Assembly (NCBI RefSeq): GCF_001011115.1
Contig: NZ_CP008874.1
Span: 1,936,440 to 2,000,439, forward strand
Origin: Halanaeroarchaeum sulfurireducens
GTDB taxonomy: Archaea; Halobacteriota; Halobacteria; Halobacteriales; Halobacteriaceae
Length of the DNA: 64,000 nucleotides
Reading direction: 5' to 3'
This document shows positions 44,916 to 53,989 of the stretch, in pieces. Position numbers and translations under genes: made by a program. Every line of letters starts with the position of its first letter. Positions within the stretch are counted from its first letter, which is position 1. The notes beneath the pieces are model-generated. The model had not been told where the DNA came from and ran no database searches. It worked only from the letters and a program-made list of their open reading frames with translations.

Positions 44916-46226
44916 TCAGCCCCGGTTGGTCCACTGCAGGAGCAACAGCGTGCCCTCGAAGAGCGCGACCATCGTCGCGGCCACGATGATCGGCGCCATG
45001 CCGGTCGGATCCGGGCTGAAGAGGAACGACACGCCCAGAAAGACCCCCCAGAAGATGAGACGCCGGTCCTGCATCCACTGCCGGGTCGTCAGCCCCATCA
45101 TGATCGCGAGCATGATGAACAGCGGAATCTGGAAGACGAGCGCGAGATACCCGATCAGGATGAGAATGAGGTTGAACGTCTGTCCCAGCGCGAAGGCGAT
45201 GTCGACGACCTCCTTTGAGTAGTAGAGGAAGTAGTTCATGACCGCCGGGAGGACGATGAAGTAGGCGAACGTCATTCCGACCAGCGCGAGTATCAGACTG
45301 GTCGGCACGGCGGCCAGGTAGTACCGCCGCTCGTGGGGATAGAGCCCGGGGCGCATGAACGCGTAGGTCTGGTAGACGAACGCCGGGAGGGCCACGACCA
45401 GTCCCGCCAGACTCGCCGTCTTGAGCTGTGTGAGGACGAGCTCGAGGGGATGATAGACGTGTGGCTGGGAGACCGATCCGGGCAGCACCGAGTACCACAG
45501 GAAGGTGATGACGCCCTCGGCGAACGGGAACGCCGCGAGGCTCACACCCCCAGCGATGACGAGGACGATGCCCAGACGCTTGATCATCTCCTCGACGTGA
45601 TCAGCGAGCGGCTGTTCTTCGTCGGTTTGCGGGCCCGTTTCCGCCTTGCGTTCGATCGCGGTCGAGTCCGGATCGTCGGCAGCCGCACCCGTTTCGGCCA
45701 TCGCCCCGTCCGTCTCCTCGGCAGTCGCGTCCGACTCGTCGGTCGCCGCCTCCGTTTCCTCGCCTGCCGCGTCTGACTCGTCGGTCGCCGCCTCCGTTTC
45801 CTCGCCTGCCGCGTCTGACTCGTCGGTCGCCGCCTCCGAATCGCCGGACGACTCCCCATCCGACGAACCGGGCATCTTCGCGGTCCATTCGGCCTCCTCG
45901 TCGTCGGACCCCGGTCGTCCGGTATAGTCAGGCTCCGACCCGATTTCCATGCCTGCGTTGACCTCAACGTCGAAGTCGTCGGCCGACATCTCGTCGCCCT
46001 CGTCGCCTGCGCCTTGGGACTGCGCTGACGTATCGTCCTGGGTGGGCGTCTCTTCGGACGTGTCGTCCTGGGTGGGCGTCTCTTCGGACGTATCGTCCTG
46101 GGTGGGCGTCTCTTCGGACGTATCGTCCTGGGTGGGCGTCTCTTCGGACGTATCGTCCTCGTCGTGACGGTCGGTCTCCTCGTCGACCCCCTCTTTCCCG
46201 GATTCGTCCGCCGGGTCCTCTCCCAT
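44916..46226 (-). CDS. tatC: Tat translocase subunit TatC with long acidic N-terminal extension
   Basis: Membrane core of the twin-arginine translocase, 436 residues. Residues 1 to ~200 are a highly acidic, low-complexity region with two tandem repeats: DDTSEETPTQ (four copies) and EAATDESDAAGEET (2.6 copies). The six-helix TatC domain starts near 202 (LADHVEEMIKRLGIVLVI) and includes the conserved FVYQTYAFMRPGLYPHERR and LGQTFNLILILIGYLALVFQ segments. It is divergent from the double TatC gene, a typical haloarchaeal pair. Confidence 0.92.
   Translation of the reverse strand: MGEDPADESGKEGVDEETDRHDEDDTSEETPTQDDTSEETPTQDDTSEETPTQDDTSEETPTQDDTSAQSQGAGDEGDEMSADDFDVEVNAGMEIGSEPDYTGRPGSDDEEAEWTAKMPGSSDGESSGDSEAATDESDAAGEETEAATDESDAAGEETEAATDESDATAEETDGAMAETGAAADDPDSTAIERKAETGPQTDEEQPLADHVEEMIKRLGIVLVIAGGVSLAAFPFAEGVITFLWYSVLPGSVSQPHVYHPLELVLTQLKTASLAGLVVALPAFVYQTYAFMRPGLYPHERRYYLAAVPTSLILALVGMTFAYFIVLPAVMNYFLYYSKEVVDIAFALGQTFNLILILIGYLALVFQIPLFIMLAIMMGLTTRQWMQDRRLIFWGVFLGVSFLFSPDPTGMAPIIVAATMVALFEGTLLLLQWTNRG
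45727..45837. repeat. 42-bp tandem repeat inside tatC
   Basis: Two complete 42-bp units (45727 and 45769) and a 27-bp partial unit (45811-45837) are nearly identical and keep the reading frame, encoding EAATDESDAAGEET repeats. High identity suggests recent expansion. Confidence 0.85.
46028..46159. repeat. 30-bp tandem repeat inside tatC
   Basis: Four complete 30-bp units starting at 46028, 46058, 46088 and 46118, then a 12-bp partial unit. They differ by a single base (A/G at 46062) and encode DDTSEETPTQ repeats in frame. Confidence 0.9.
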
Positions 46227-46253
46227 TGCTACGGGGGATTTCGTCGCGGGGCT

Positions 46254-46260
46254 GTTATAG
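46254..46260 (-). promoter_or_regulatory. TATA box of tatC
   Basis: CTATAAC on the minus strand, 28-34 nt before the ATG at 46226. Confidence 0.5.
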
Positions 46261-46331
46261 GCCTTTTTTATCGACGGCCGGTCGTAGCGGACGGGAAGAT
46301 TGATAATCGCGAACAGGATAGCCACGAGCAC

Positions 46332-48503
46332 ATGAGCGGTGGCGTCTCCGAGTACGTCGACGAGGACACGGCCCGGAGCATCGAGACCGGGCGTCAGACC
46401 CTCGGGGTCGCCCTCCGCACCGCCCAGGAGCGCCTCCAGAAGGTGTTCATCGCCTTCGTCGTGGGCATGCTGGGCGCCATCATCGCGATGCGATCGTACG
46501 TCTGGCCGCAGTTCAAAGCTGACCTGCTGGCGAAAGGGGCCAGCGTCATCGCCCAGACGCCCTTCGACGTCATCCTCCTCCAGGTGAAAATCGGGCTCGT
46601 GGTGGGCGTGTTCACGGCGATTCCGGTGCTGGCCTACTACGGAAAAGAACCGCTGGTCGAGCGAGAGATCATCCCGGACGTCTCGGTCGCCCGGTGGAAG
46701 CTGGTCGTGCTGCTCGTCATGGCCCTCGCGCTGGCCGTCGGTGGCTCGGTGTACGCGTACTTTCTCTTCTTCCCGTTGATGTTCCAGTTCCTGGCCGGGA
46801 ACGCGCTCGGGGCGGGCCTGGCACCGATGTACTCCATCGTCGACTGGACGGAGTTCATTATGGTGCTGGCCTTCTCCTTCGCGCTGGCGGCCCAGCTCCC
46901 GCTCGTCATGACGGCGCTCTCGGTGTCGGGCATCGTCCCGTACGAGGTCTTCCGGGAGAAGTGGAAGTACGCCGTCGTGGCCATCTTCGGGTTCGGCGCG
47001 CTGTTCTCCCCGCCCGACCCCTTCACCCAGATGATGTGGTCGCTGCCGCTGCTGGCGCTGTACGGGTTCAGCCTCTATTTGTCCCGCGTCGTCACCGTCG
47101 CGTACCGCGGGCGGTCACAGATCAGCGTGACCGGAGCCATCCTGGAGCGCTGGAACCACGTCGTGGGGGCTGCCGTCCTCGGGGGCGGAATCCCCTACGT
47201 CTTCTTCTCCGCCGGCGGCGTGCGCATCATCAACGAGAGCGTCCGACCGGCATTGCCCGCCGCGATCCGCCCGGGACCGTTACCAGGCATCGGGACCGTC
47301 GTCGGCATGGGCCGGCCCGAAGCGATCCTCGTCGTGGCCGTCCTGTCCGGGCTCCTCGTCGCCGTCGTCGCCGCGATGGTTGTCGCGTACGCGGCTATCG
47401 TGGCGGCGGAGGACGAGCGTTCGACCGACCTCGAGGAGGAGTTCGACCTCTCTCGACTCTCGGTTGCAGGGGTGCGGTCCGCCCCGGCAGCGGTCTTCGA
47501 GGACCTCACAGAGGCGGAGGCAGTCGCCGCAGCCAGTGAGGCGATGGACGAGAACGATCCGCAGAAGGCAGAGGCCATCCTGGAGCGCTTCGACGAGGTG
47601 CGAGAGCCAGCACAAGAAGAGGGGGAGTCCGAGGAGGCGAGCGGCGACCCCGTCGCAAACACGACCGCCGGGATGGTCAATGCCTTCACCGAGGACGAGA
47701 CGACCGAAGACGACATCGGCGGGTATTGGCACGACATCTCGTTCATCCTGGACAGCCTCCGCTCCCGGGCCTTCCGTCTCGCGTCCGTCTTCTTGCTCAC
47801 GATGGCGGGGATCTTCACCTTCCTCTACCGGGGCGGTATCGGGATGATTCGGGCGGATTTCCTCTCCCGGATCCCCGAGGCCGTCCGCCCAGAGCCGGCG
47901 GAGACGGCGTGGCCCATCACGCTGCACCCCGTCGAGGCACTCGTCTTCGAGGTCAAGATCGCAACCGTGATCGCGGCCATCGTCACGGTGCCGTTCGTCC
48001 TCTATTACGCGTGGCCGGCCCTCGAGGAGCGGGGTATCATCGGGGGCGATCGGCGGTACATTACGCTGTGGGGGATCACCATCACCGTCGGACTGATCGT
48101 CGGGAGCGTGCTGGGCTACCAGTACGTCGCGCCCTCCATCATCTCGTATCTGGTCTACGACGCCCTCCAGGCGGGGATGATCATCTCCTACCGGGTGAAC
48201 AACTTCTTCTGGATGGTGTTTCTCACCACCGCTGGCATCGGCCTGCTCGCCGACGTGCCGGTGTCGATGCTCCTGTTCCACCGGGGCGGCCTGGTGCCCT
48301 ACCGCGCCATGCGCGAGCACTGGCGGGTGGCCGTCCTGTCCACGTTCGTGATCGGGACGGTGCTGACCCCCGGGAGCCTCTACACGATGTTGCTCGTGGC
48401 CCTGCCGCTCTCGTTCGCCTACCTGTTCGGGCTGGGGATCCTCTGGGTTCTCACGCTGGGCGGCCGTCGCGGGGGCGGGCCACCCGCGGAACAGCCGGCC
48501 TGA
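46332..48503 (+). CDS. tatC2: Double-domain TatC (TatCt type)
   Basis: Protein of 723 residues with two TatC domains in one chain, a haloarchaeal hallmark. The first domain (about 25-260) contains TAIPVLAYYGKEPLVERE and VFREKWKYAVVAIFGFGALFSPPDPFTQ. A pair of extra membrane helices and an acidic cytoplasmic linker follow, to about residue 460. The second domain begins near 465 (WHDISFILDSLRSRAF) and contains VPFVLYYAWPALEERG and SVLGYQYVAPSIISYLVY. Haloarchaea export many proteins by Tat, and this type is considered essential in studied species. Confidence 0.93.
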   Translation: MSGGVSEYVDEDTARSIETGRQTLGVALRTAQERLQKVFIAFVVGMLGAIIAMRSYVWPQFKADLLAKGASVIAQTPFDVILLQVKIGLVVGVFTAIPVLAYYGKEPLVEREIIPDVSVARWKLVVLLVMALALAVGGSVYAYFLFFPLMFQFLAGNALGAGLAPMYSIVDWTEFIMVLAFSFALAAQLPLVMTALSVSGIVPYEVFREKWKYAVVAIFGFGALFSPPDPFTQMMWSLPLLALYGFSLYLSRVVTVAYRGRSQISVTGAILERWNHVVGAAVLGGGIPYVFFSAGGVRIINESVRPALPAAIRPGPLPGIGTVVGMGRPEAILVVAVLSGLLVAVVAAMVVAYAAIVAAEDERSTDLEEEFDLSRLSVAGVRSAPAAVFEDLTEAEAVAAASEAMDENDPQKAEAILERFDEVREPAQEEGESEEASGDPVANTTAGMVNAFTEDETTEDDIGGYWHDISFILDSLRSRAFRLASVFLLTMAGIFTFLYRGGIGMIRADFLSRIPEAVRPEPAETAWPITLHPVEALVFEVKIATVIAAIVTVPFVLYYAWPALEERGIIGGDRRYITLWGITITVGLIVGSVLGYQYVAPSIISYLVYDALQAGMIISYRVNNFFWMVFLTTAGIGLLADVPVSMLLFHRGGLVPYRAMREHWRVAVLSTFVIGTVLTPGSLYTMLLVALPLSFAYLFGLGILWVLTLGGRRGGGPPAEQPA

Positions 48504-48533
48504 CCGAATCGACGCCGGCAGGGAAGTGGCAAA

Positions 48534-48542
48534 ATTAATTAT
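48534..48542 (+). promoter_or_regulatory. TATA-like box of the NhaC-family antiporter gene
   Basis: The AT-rich ATTAATTAT lies 24-32 nt before the ATG at 48566, in a 62-nt spacer after tatC2. Confidence 0.45.
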
Positions 48543-48565
48543 CGTCGCTCGGTGTGGAGAGGGAT

Positions 48566-50134
48566 ATGTCAGAGTTTGGCGCCGTGTCGCTCGTCCCGCC
48601 GCTTCTCGCGATCGTTCTCGCTGTCGTAACGCGAAAGGCGATCCTGTCGCTGTTTCTCGGGGTCTGGTCCGGGGGCGTCATCGCCACCGGGAGCATCGGA
48701 CTCGGACAGACGTTCACCTGGATCGCCGCCGCCATCGGCGAGAGCACCTTCCACGCGAAGGTGATGATCTTCCTCCTCCTGCTCGGATCGGCCGTCGCCA
48801 TGATCTGGCGGCTGGGCGGCTCGTATGCGGTCCGCGACTGGACCATGGAGCACATCGAAACCCAGCGGAAGGCCGGGCTGGTCGCGTGGCTCCTGGGCAT
48901 CGTGATGTTCTTCGACGACTACGCGAACACCGCCATCGTCGGCAGTAGCGTCAAGGACCTCTCCGATCACCTCCAGATCTCCCGGGAGAAACTCTCCTAT
49001 ATCGTCGACTCGACCGCGGCACCGGTCTCTACGCTGGGCATCTCCTCGTGGGTCGCCTACCAGCTATCCATGATCGAGAGCGGCTACGAGGCAACGGGGC
49101 TCCCGGCCGCCGAGGTGCCCGACGCTTTCGATATCTTCCTCCAGTCGATCCCCTTTAACATGTACGCCATCCTCGCGATCGCGATGGTCGGCATCGTGGT
49201 CCTGACCCAGCGCGATTTCGGCGAAATGCTCGCGGCCGAGCACCGGTCGGCGACCACGGGGAAAGTGACCCGCGAAGAGGGGCGACCAATGCAGGACGTG
49301 AAAGCGGAACTCGGACAGCCCGAAATCGGGAACCCGCGGCTCCGGTCGTTTTTCCTCCCCATCGGCGTCCTGATCGCAGTCACCATCGGTTCGGCGCTGT
49401 ACACCGGCTACGCCCCCGACGCCACGCTCCGTGACATGCTCACCGGCGGGGACTACGCGATGGCGCTCATCTTCGGCTCGTTTGCGATGGTCGCCACGAC
49501 GTACGTCCTCGGCTTTATGGATGGGCACCTCACCCTGAGCGAGAGCGTCGACGCCACCATCGACGGGTTCGGGCTCATGCTGACCGCGGTGACCATCCTC
49601 GTGCTCGCGTGGTCCATCGGCAACGTCGCGAACGCCCTGGGGACTGGCACATACGTCGCCAATATCGCGGTCCAGAGCCTTTCGCCGACGATCCTTCCCG
49701 TGGTGGTGCTGGTGGTGACCGGCTTCGTCGCCTTCGCGATGGGGACCGCCTGGGGAGCGATGAGCATCATGACACCCATCGTCGTCCCGGTCGCCTGGGA
49801 ACTCACTGGCGGGCACACCATGGTCGCCGTTGTCGTCGCGATGGTCTTCTCGGGGTCCATCTTCGGGGATCACACCTCGCCCATCTCCGATACGACGGTG
49901 CTCTCGGCGACGTTCACGGGCGCGGACCTCATCGACCACGTCCGCACCCAGATCTACTACGCCGTCACCGTCGCGCTGGTCGCCATCGGCCTCATGCTCG
50001 TCTGGGGAGTTACCAAGGTGTCGCCGTGGCTCCTCCTCGGCGTCGGCGTGGTCGTCCTGGTGGGACTGGTGTACGGGCTGTCCGCCCTCGACGCCAGCCG
50101 CCGCGGGATCGCGCCGGTCCAGCGGCCCGACTGA
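48566..50134 (+). CDS. Na+/H+ antiporter, NhaC family
   Basis: Polytopic membrane protein of 522 residues with about twelve hydrophobic segments. Family features include FFDDYANTAIVGSSVKDLSD, STAAPVSTLGISSW, FAMGTAWGAMSIMTPI and SGSIFGDHTSPISDTTVLSA (acidic and polar residues within membrane segments). It probably exchanges Na+ for H+, relevant to salt and pH balance in a halophile. An in-frame GTG 12 nt upstream is possible; the TATA spacing favours ATG 48566. Confidence 0.88.
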   Translation: MSEFGAVSLVPPLLAIVLAVVTRKAILSLFLGVWSGGVIATGSIGLGQTFTWIAAAIGESTFHAKVMIFLLLLGSAVAMIWRLGGSYAVRDWTMEHIETQRKAGLVAWLLGIVMFFDDYANTAIVGSSVKDLSDHLQISREKLSYIVDSTAAPVSTLGISSWVAYQLSMIESGYEATGLPAAEVPDAFDIFLQSIPFNMYAILAIAMVGIVVLTQRDFGEMLAAEHRSATTGKVTREEGRPMQDVKAELGQPEIGNPRLRSFFLPIGVLIAVTIGSALYTGYAPDATLRDMLTGGDYAMALIFGSFAMVATTYVLGFMDGHLTLSESVDATIDGFGLMLTAVTILVLAWSIGNVANALGTGTYVANIAVQSLSPTILPVVVLVVTGFVAFAMGTAWGAMSIMTPIVVPVAWELTGGHTMVAVVVAMVFSGSIFGDHTSPISDTTVLSATFTGADLIDHVRTQIYYAVTVALVAIGLMLVWGVTKVSPWLLLGVGVVVLVGLVYGLSALDASRRGIAPVQRPD

Positions 50135-50168
50135 TCGGCGTTTCTCGCACGGCGAACCGTGACGGTCA

Positions 50169-50176
50169 AGTATATT
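50169..50176 (+). promoter_or_regulatory. TATA box of the RHH-transporter operon
   Basis: AGTATATT lies 20-27 nt before the ATG at 50196. Confidence 0.45.
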
Positions 50177-50195
50177 CTCCCAGTATTCTCTCGAT

Positions 50196-50372
50196 ATGCC
50201 CAAGATAAGCGTCGAGGTTCCCGCGGAGCTGCTGGGGGATCTCGACGATCACGTCGGCGAAGAGGGCAAGTTCGTCAACCGTAGCGAGGCGATCCGGGCC
50301 TCCATTCGGAAGACCCTCGACCTGCTCGACGACATCGACGACCGACAGGGACGTTTGGAGGAGGGAGAATGA
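50196..50372 (+). CDS. Small ribbon-helix-helix (CopG-like) DNA-binding protein
   Basis: A 58-residue protein: MPKISVEVPAELLGDLDDHV then FVNRSEAIRASIRKTLDLLD. This is the classic RHH layout of a short beta strand (KISVEVP) and two helices with the NRSEAIR turn. Such dimers bind DNA operators. Its stop overlaps the start of the transporter gene (ATGA), so the two are translationally coupled and it may autoregulate the pair. Confidence 0.85.
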   Translation: MPKISVEVPAELLGDLDDHVGEEGKFVNRSEAIRASIRKTLDLLDDIDDRQGRLEEGE

Positions 50373-51082
50373 CCGAGCGGCTTTCGACGGTTCAAGTCGC
50401 CCTCGTCGGCCTGTTCGTCACGGCGCTCGTCACCGCCCAGCTGACCGCGGCGAAAGTGCTGGCGGTGGACTCCCCCCTCACGCTCCCGCTCGCGGGTGAC
50501 ACGCTCTTCCTCCCTGGGGCTGCACTCGCGTACGCGCTCACGTTCTTCGCATCGGACGCCTACGCCGAACTGTACGGTCGACGGGCCGCCCAGGTGCTGG
50601 TCAACGTGGCCTTCTTCCTCAACTTCGTCATGCTGGCGCTCGTCTGGAGCACCATCGCCGCACCCGTCGCTCCGAACTCCCCCGTGGGCGCGGAGGCCTT
50701 CGCCGGCGTCCTCGGCCCGAGTACGAGCATCGTCGTGGGAAGCCTGGCCGCCTATCTGGTCAGCCAGAACTGGGACGTCGTCGTCTTCCACGCGCTCCGG
50801 GACGTGACCGACGGTGCGCACCTCTGGCTGCGCAACCTCGTCTCGACGGGCACGAGCCAGCTCATCGACACGGTCATCTTCGTCACGGTGGCCTTCTTCG
50901 CCGTTCCAGCGGCCCTGGGGACCGGCGACCCGCTCCCGACGTCAGCACTGGCGGCGCTAATCGTGGGGCAGTACGTCCTCAAACTCCTCATCGCGCTGGT
51001 CGATACGCCGTTCGTCTACGCGATCGTCGGCTTCGCCCGGCGCTCCAAGCGGTCCGAGCCGACCGTGACGACCACGGAGTAA
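50369..51082 (+). CDS. Queuosine-precursor transporter, YhhQ/VUT family
   Basis: Integral membrane protein of 237 residues with six or so helices. The family signature is clear in FFASDAYAELYGRRAAQVLV and LRNLVSTGTSQLIDTVIFVT. Bacterial YhhQ imports preQ0/preQ1. In archaea 7-deazaguanine feeds archaeosine at tRNA position 15, so this protein probably salvages the precursor. It is coupled to the RHH gene upstream. Confidence 0.9.
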   Translation: MTERLSTVQVALVGLFVTALVTAQLTAAKVLAVDSPLTLPLAGDTLFLPGAALAYALTFFASDAYAELYGRRAAQVLVNVAFFLNFVMLALVWSTIAAPVAPNSPVGAEAFAGVLGPSTSIVVGSLAAYLVSQNWDVVVFHALRDVTDGAHLWLRNLVSTGTSQLIDTVIFVTVAFFAVPAALGTGDPLPTSALAALIVGQYVLKLLIALVDTPFVYAIVGFARRSKRSEPTVTTTE

Positions 51083-51112
51083 CGTGGTCGGCAGCGATAC
51101 GCCAGCCCGATC

Positions 51113-52192
51113 TCACGCGGTCTCGAGTTCGACGGCAAAGACCGCACCTCGCGGTTCGTTGTCCGTGATATCCACCGATCCGCCGATCTGATCGACGATG
51201 GTCGCGACCAGATACAGACCGATCCCCGATCCCTTGCTCGCAGGCCCTTTCTCGCCTTTCCCGAAAATCGACTCGCGCATGTCCGCCGGGACGCCGGGAC
51301 CGTTGTCCGCGAAGGCAATTCGGACCCGACCGTCCCGTGTCGTGGCCGAGACCGTGACCGTTGGCTCCTCGGCGTCATTGTGCTGGACGCCGTTGTTCAG
51401 GAGGTTCTGGAACACCGAACCGAGCAGGTCGGTCCCCATCACGTCGACGTCGGGGATCGTTCCCTCCACGCGGATCTCGGCCTCGGGATACGATTCACGA
51501 GCGACCCCGATCGCGTTCCGCAGCGACGGGGCGAGCGGAATGGGTTCCGGCGTGAGCGTGCCGTCCCCGGTGACGACCTCGACCAGATCGCGGGTCGTTT
51601 TGGTAAGTTCGATGACGTGCTGGCTCGCCGTCATAACCCGTTCGAAGGCTTCCCGTCCCTCCTGGCTCTCGATCTCGTCCTCGACGGTCTCGAGCCAGCC
51701 CATGATGACCGACATGTCGTTTCGTATGTCGTGACGGACGACGCGGTTGAGCACTTCGAGTTGCTCGTTCTTCTGAGTGATCTCACGTTCCCGTTCGCGG
51801 CGATTCGTCACGTCCTCGAACGAGAAGATGAGTCGTTTGACCACCCCGTCCGCATCCATGAGGGGAGCACCGGAGATCGAGACGTCGATCGTCGAAGCGT
51901 GAGGCCGCTCCATTCGGTACTCTCGGTTGAAGATCGGCGCTCGCGTCTCCTGCACCTCGACGAATGGATGCTCGGATTCGGACAGGGGCTCTCCGTCTGA
52001 GTCGGTGAAGGTCCACTCCGGCTCGCCGTAGGTTTTCCCTTCGATCGTCGACTCGTCCAGCTTCAGAAGCTGTTCCGCCCGCTGATTGCAGCGCGTAATA
52101 CGCCCGTCGGGGGTGAGGACGACGATGGCAGTCGGGCTCGTCTCGAAAATCCGATCGAGTAGTTGCCCTTCGTCGATCGAATTCTCGTTCAT
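51113..52192 (-). CDS. PAS-domain sensor histidine kinase
   Basis: Cytoplasmic kinase of 359 residues with no membrane segment. A PAS domain covers about residues 10-130 (SPTAIVVLTPDGRITRCNQRAE to FSFEDVT). The dimerisation box is NRVVRHDIRNDM, with the phospho-accepting His. The ATP-binding domain has NLLNNGVQHN (N box), ADNGPGVP and GSGIGLYLV. No response regulator is adjacent and no receiver domain is fused, the usual state of orphan haloarchaeal kinases. The signal is unknown. Confidence 0.9.
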   Translation of the reverse strand: MNENSIDEGQLLDRIFETSPTAIVVLTPDGRITRCNQRAEQLLKLDESTIEGKTYGEPEWTFTDSDGEPLSESEHPFVEVQETRAPIFNREYRMERPHASTIDVSISGAPLMDADGVVKRLIFSFEDVTNRREREREITQKNEQLEVLNRVVRHDIRNDMSVIMGWLETVEDEIESQEGREAFERVMTASQHVIELTKTTRDLVEVVTGDGTLTPEPIPLAPSLRNAIGVARESYPEAEIRVEGTIPDVDVMGTDLLGSVFQNLLNNGVQHNDAEEPTVTVSATTRDGRVRIAFADNGPGVPADMRESIFGKGEKGPASKGSGIGLYLVATIVDQIGGSVDITDNEPRGAVFAVELETA

Positions 52193-52217
52193 TACTACGT
52201 CTTACTGGGTGAGACAC

Positions 52218-52224
52218 ATAAATT
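52218..52224 (-). promoter_or_regulatory. TATA box of the histidine kinase gene
   Basis: AATTTAT on the minus strand, 26-32 nt before the ATG at 52192. The following ~200 bases to rlmE hold nothing else recognisable. Confidence 0.5.
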
Positions 52225-52424
52225 CATCCGCCCGAGAATTACCCCTCGGTTTCCTTCCAATACCGGCACATCTGGGACGTTTCTGGCCGTCGCGAGGAGT
52301 GGAATCACCGCCACAACTATGATCGATTGACCTCCCCCGCGTTCGATCCCCGTCACGAGAAAACGGCGTCGGGACGTCCAACGGGGCGGTGAAGAGACGA
52401 CTGCGCGGATCGCCCCATTCCACG

Positions 52425-53195
52425 CTATCCGTCCAGGGGCTCGGCGAAGCCAAACCGGGGTTTGACGTCGGTGACCCGGACGGTCAGCTCCTCGCCGGGG
52501 TCGGTCCCCGGCACGAAGAGCGTGTACCCGTCGACGGAGGCGATACCGTCGCCTTCGTCGCCGATATCGGTGATTTCGACGTCGAGTTCGTCGCCCTCTC
52601 GGAGTTCGGTCGTCAGCCGTCCCTTCCCCACGACGTAGACCTCAGAGGAGCTGTCCCTGGAGGCGTCGGGGCGGAGGACCCTGACGTACTCGAACGACGC
52701 AGCGACGTCCTCGCGAAACGCGTCGAAGTCCTGGCCGTCGAAGACTTTCACCGCGAAGTCGCCGCCGGCCCCGAGCAGGTCGAGAGCCGTTTCGAGCGCC
52801 TGGCGGGCGAGGTGCACGGAGCGCGCGTGGTCCACGCTGTACTCACCTGTCATGTTGGGGGCCAGGTCTGAGACGACGGTGTCGACGGTCCCGCCCGCGA
52901 CCTCCCGGACGCGCTCTTTCGTGTCGTCCTCGGTCATGTCGCCGCGGATCGTTTCCACCTCGTGGTCGTCGAGGTCGGAGATGCGCTGTCGGTCCACGCC
53001 GATGACGCGCCCCGACGGGCCCACCGCCTCCGCAGCCACCTGGAGCCACCCACCCGGGGCCGCACCGAGGTCGACGACCGTCCCACCGTCCGGCAAGAGG
53101 CCGACCTCGCGGTCGAGTTGCTTGAGCTTGTAGGCCGACCGCGAGCGGTAGCCTTCCTGTTTCGATTTGTTGTAGTAGTGATCTCTTCCGGTCAT
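52425..53195 (-). CDS. rlmE: 23S rRNA 2'-O-methyltransferase RlmE (FtsJ) with C-terminal TRAM domain
   Basis: Methylates the A-loop uridine ribose of 23S rRNA. The protein has 256 residues. The FtsJ core has SRSAYKLKQLD, the SAM loop VVDLGAAPGGWLQVA, VVSDLAPNMTG (catalytic Asp), FAVKVFDGQ (Lys) and SSSEVYVVGKG (Glu), giving the K-D-K-E set. From about residue 200 a TRAM domain follows (LREGDELDVEITDIGDEGDG), an RNA-binding fold not present in bacterial RlmE. Confidence 0.92.
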   Translation of the reverse strand: MTGRDHYYNKSKQEGYRSRSAYKLKQLDREVGLLPDGGTVVDLGAAPGGWLQVAAEAVGPSGRVIGVDRQRISDLDDHEVETIRGDMTEDDTKERVREVAGGTVDTVVSDLAPNMTGEYSVDHARSVHLARQALETALDLLGAGGDFAVKVFDGQDFDAFREDVAASFEYVRVLRPDASRDSSSEVYVVGKGRLTTELREGDELDVEITDIGDEGDGIASVDGYTLFVPGTDPGEELTVRVTDVKPRFGFAEPLDG

Positions 53196-53362
53196 GATTG
53201 CGTCGAGGGGTCCCCGGCGTTCGGTGCCCAGCGGCGCCGGTGCCGTTCGGGACCCGGCACGGACTGTCAATCGGTTCGCGCCCGAGATGGAAAAGTTGGA
53301 GGTTTCGCGGGGTCCCACCAGTCGACGGATCGGTGATCCACGGGGACGACGATCGGGTGGCG

Positions 53363-53989
53363 CTACGTGGAGGAGGCTTCGTCGGCTTTCACGAGGCCGG
53401 CGACCAGGACGTCGATCAGGAGATCCCGTGCTTGTCCGTACTCCGTCTCGGTGTCGAGGGTCTTGAACTCCTCGCGCAGTCGGACGACCTGGGTCAACAT
53501 TCGGATGAGTCCGACGACCGTCTCCGGATCGTCGGCCCGGAACCGGGGCCGTCCCGTCCATCGCTCGGCGAGCGCAACGAGGGTCTCGTTCGTCTCCCGA
53601 TAGCGCTCTTGCTGTCGCTCGGCCGGGAGACGGCGCAACAGGACCTGACGCTCGTTCTCGACGATGGAGCGATAGAACAGCTGGTTGTTCTCGAGTTCCT
53701 CGAAGAGCGACGCCAGGCCGAGACGCACCTCCGCCTCGAGGGTCGGCGCGTCGGCCAGCTTCCGCTCGTAGTCCTCGACGATGCGCTCGGATTCGTGATG
53801 GAGGACGGCGAGATACAGCGCCCCCTTCGAATCGAAGAACTGATAGAACGTGCTCGTCCCGATGCCGACCGCGTCCGTGAGATCGCTTATTCGCGTCCGT
53901 TCGAGGCCCAGGTCGGTGAACAGTCTTCGCCCCGCCTCGATGAGGTCCGCCCGGATCCGCTCGCGTTCGGCGTCCGAGAAGCCCTTCAT
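53363..53989 (-). CDS. TetR-family transcriptional regulator
   Basis: DNA-binding repressor of 208 residues. The HTH is RTRISDLTDAVGIGTSTFYQFF (about residues 31-52), followed by DSKGALYLAVLHHES. The C-terminal ligand-binding part is all-helical. It is divergent from the COG1361/RND exporter genes and is likely their regulator and its own. Its ATG overlaps the stop of a 17-codon leader frame (ATGA). Confidence 0.9.
   Translation of the reverse strand: MKGFSDAERERIRADLIEAGRRLFTDLGLERTRISDLTDAVGIGTSTFYQFFDSKGALYLAVLHHESERIVEDYERKLADAPTLEAEVRLGLASLFEELENNQLFYRSIVENERQVLLRRLPAERQQERYRETNETLVALAERWTGRPRFRADDPETVVGLIRMLTQVVRLREEFKTLDTETEYGQARDLLIDVLVAGLVKADEASST

Noticed and set aside
46028-46159. 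CRISPR-like array
   Set aside because: The 30-bp units are contiguous with no spacers and lie in frame inside tatC. They are coding tandem repeats.
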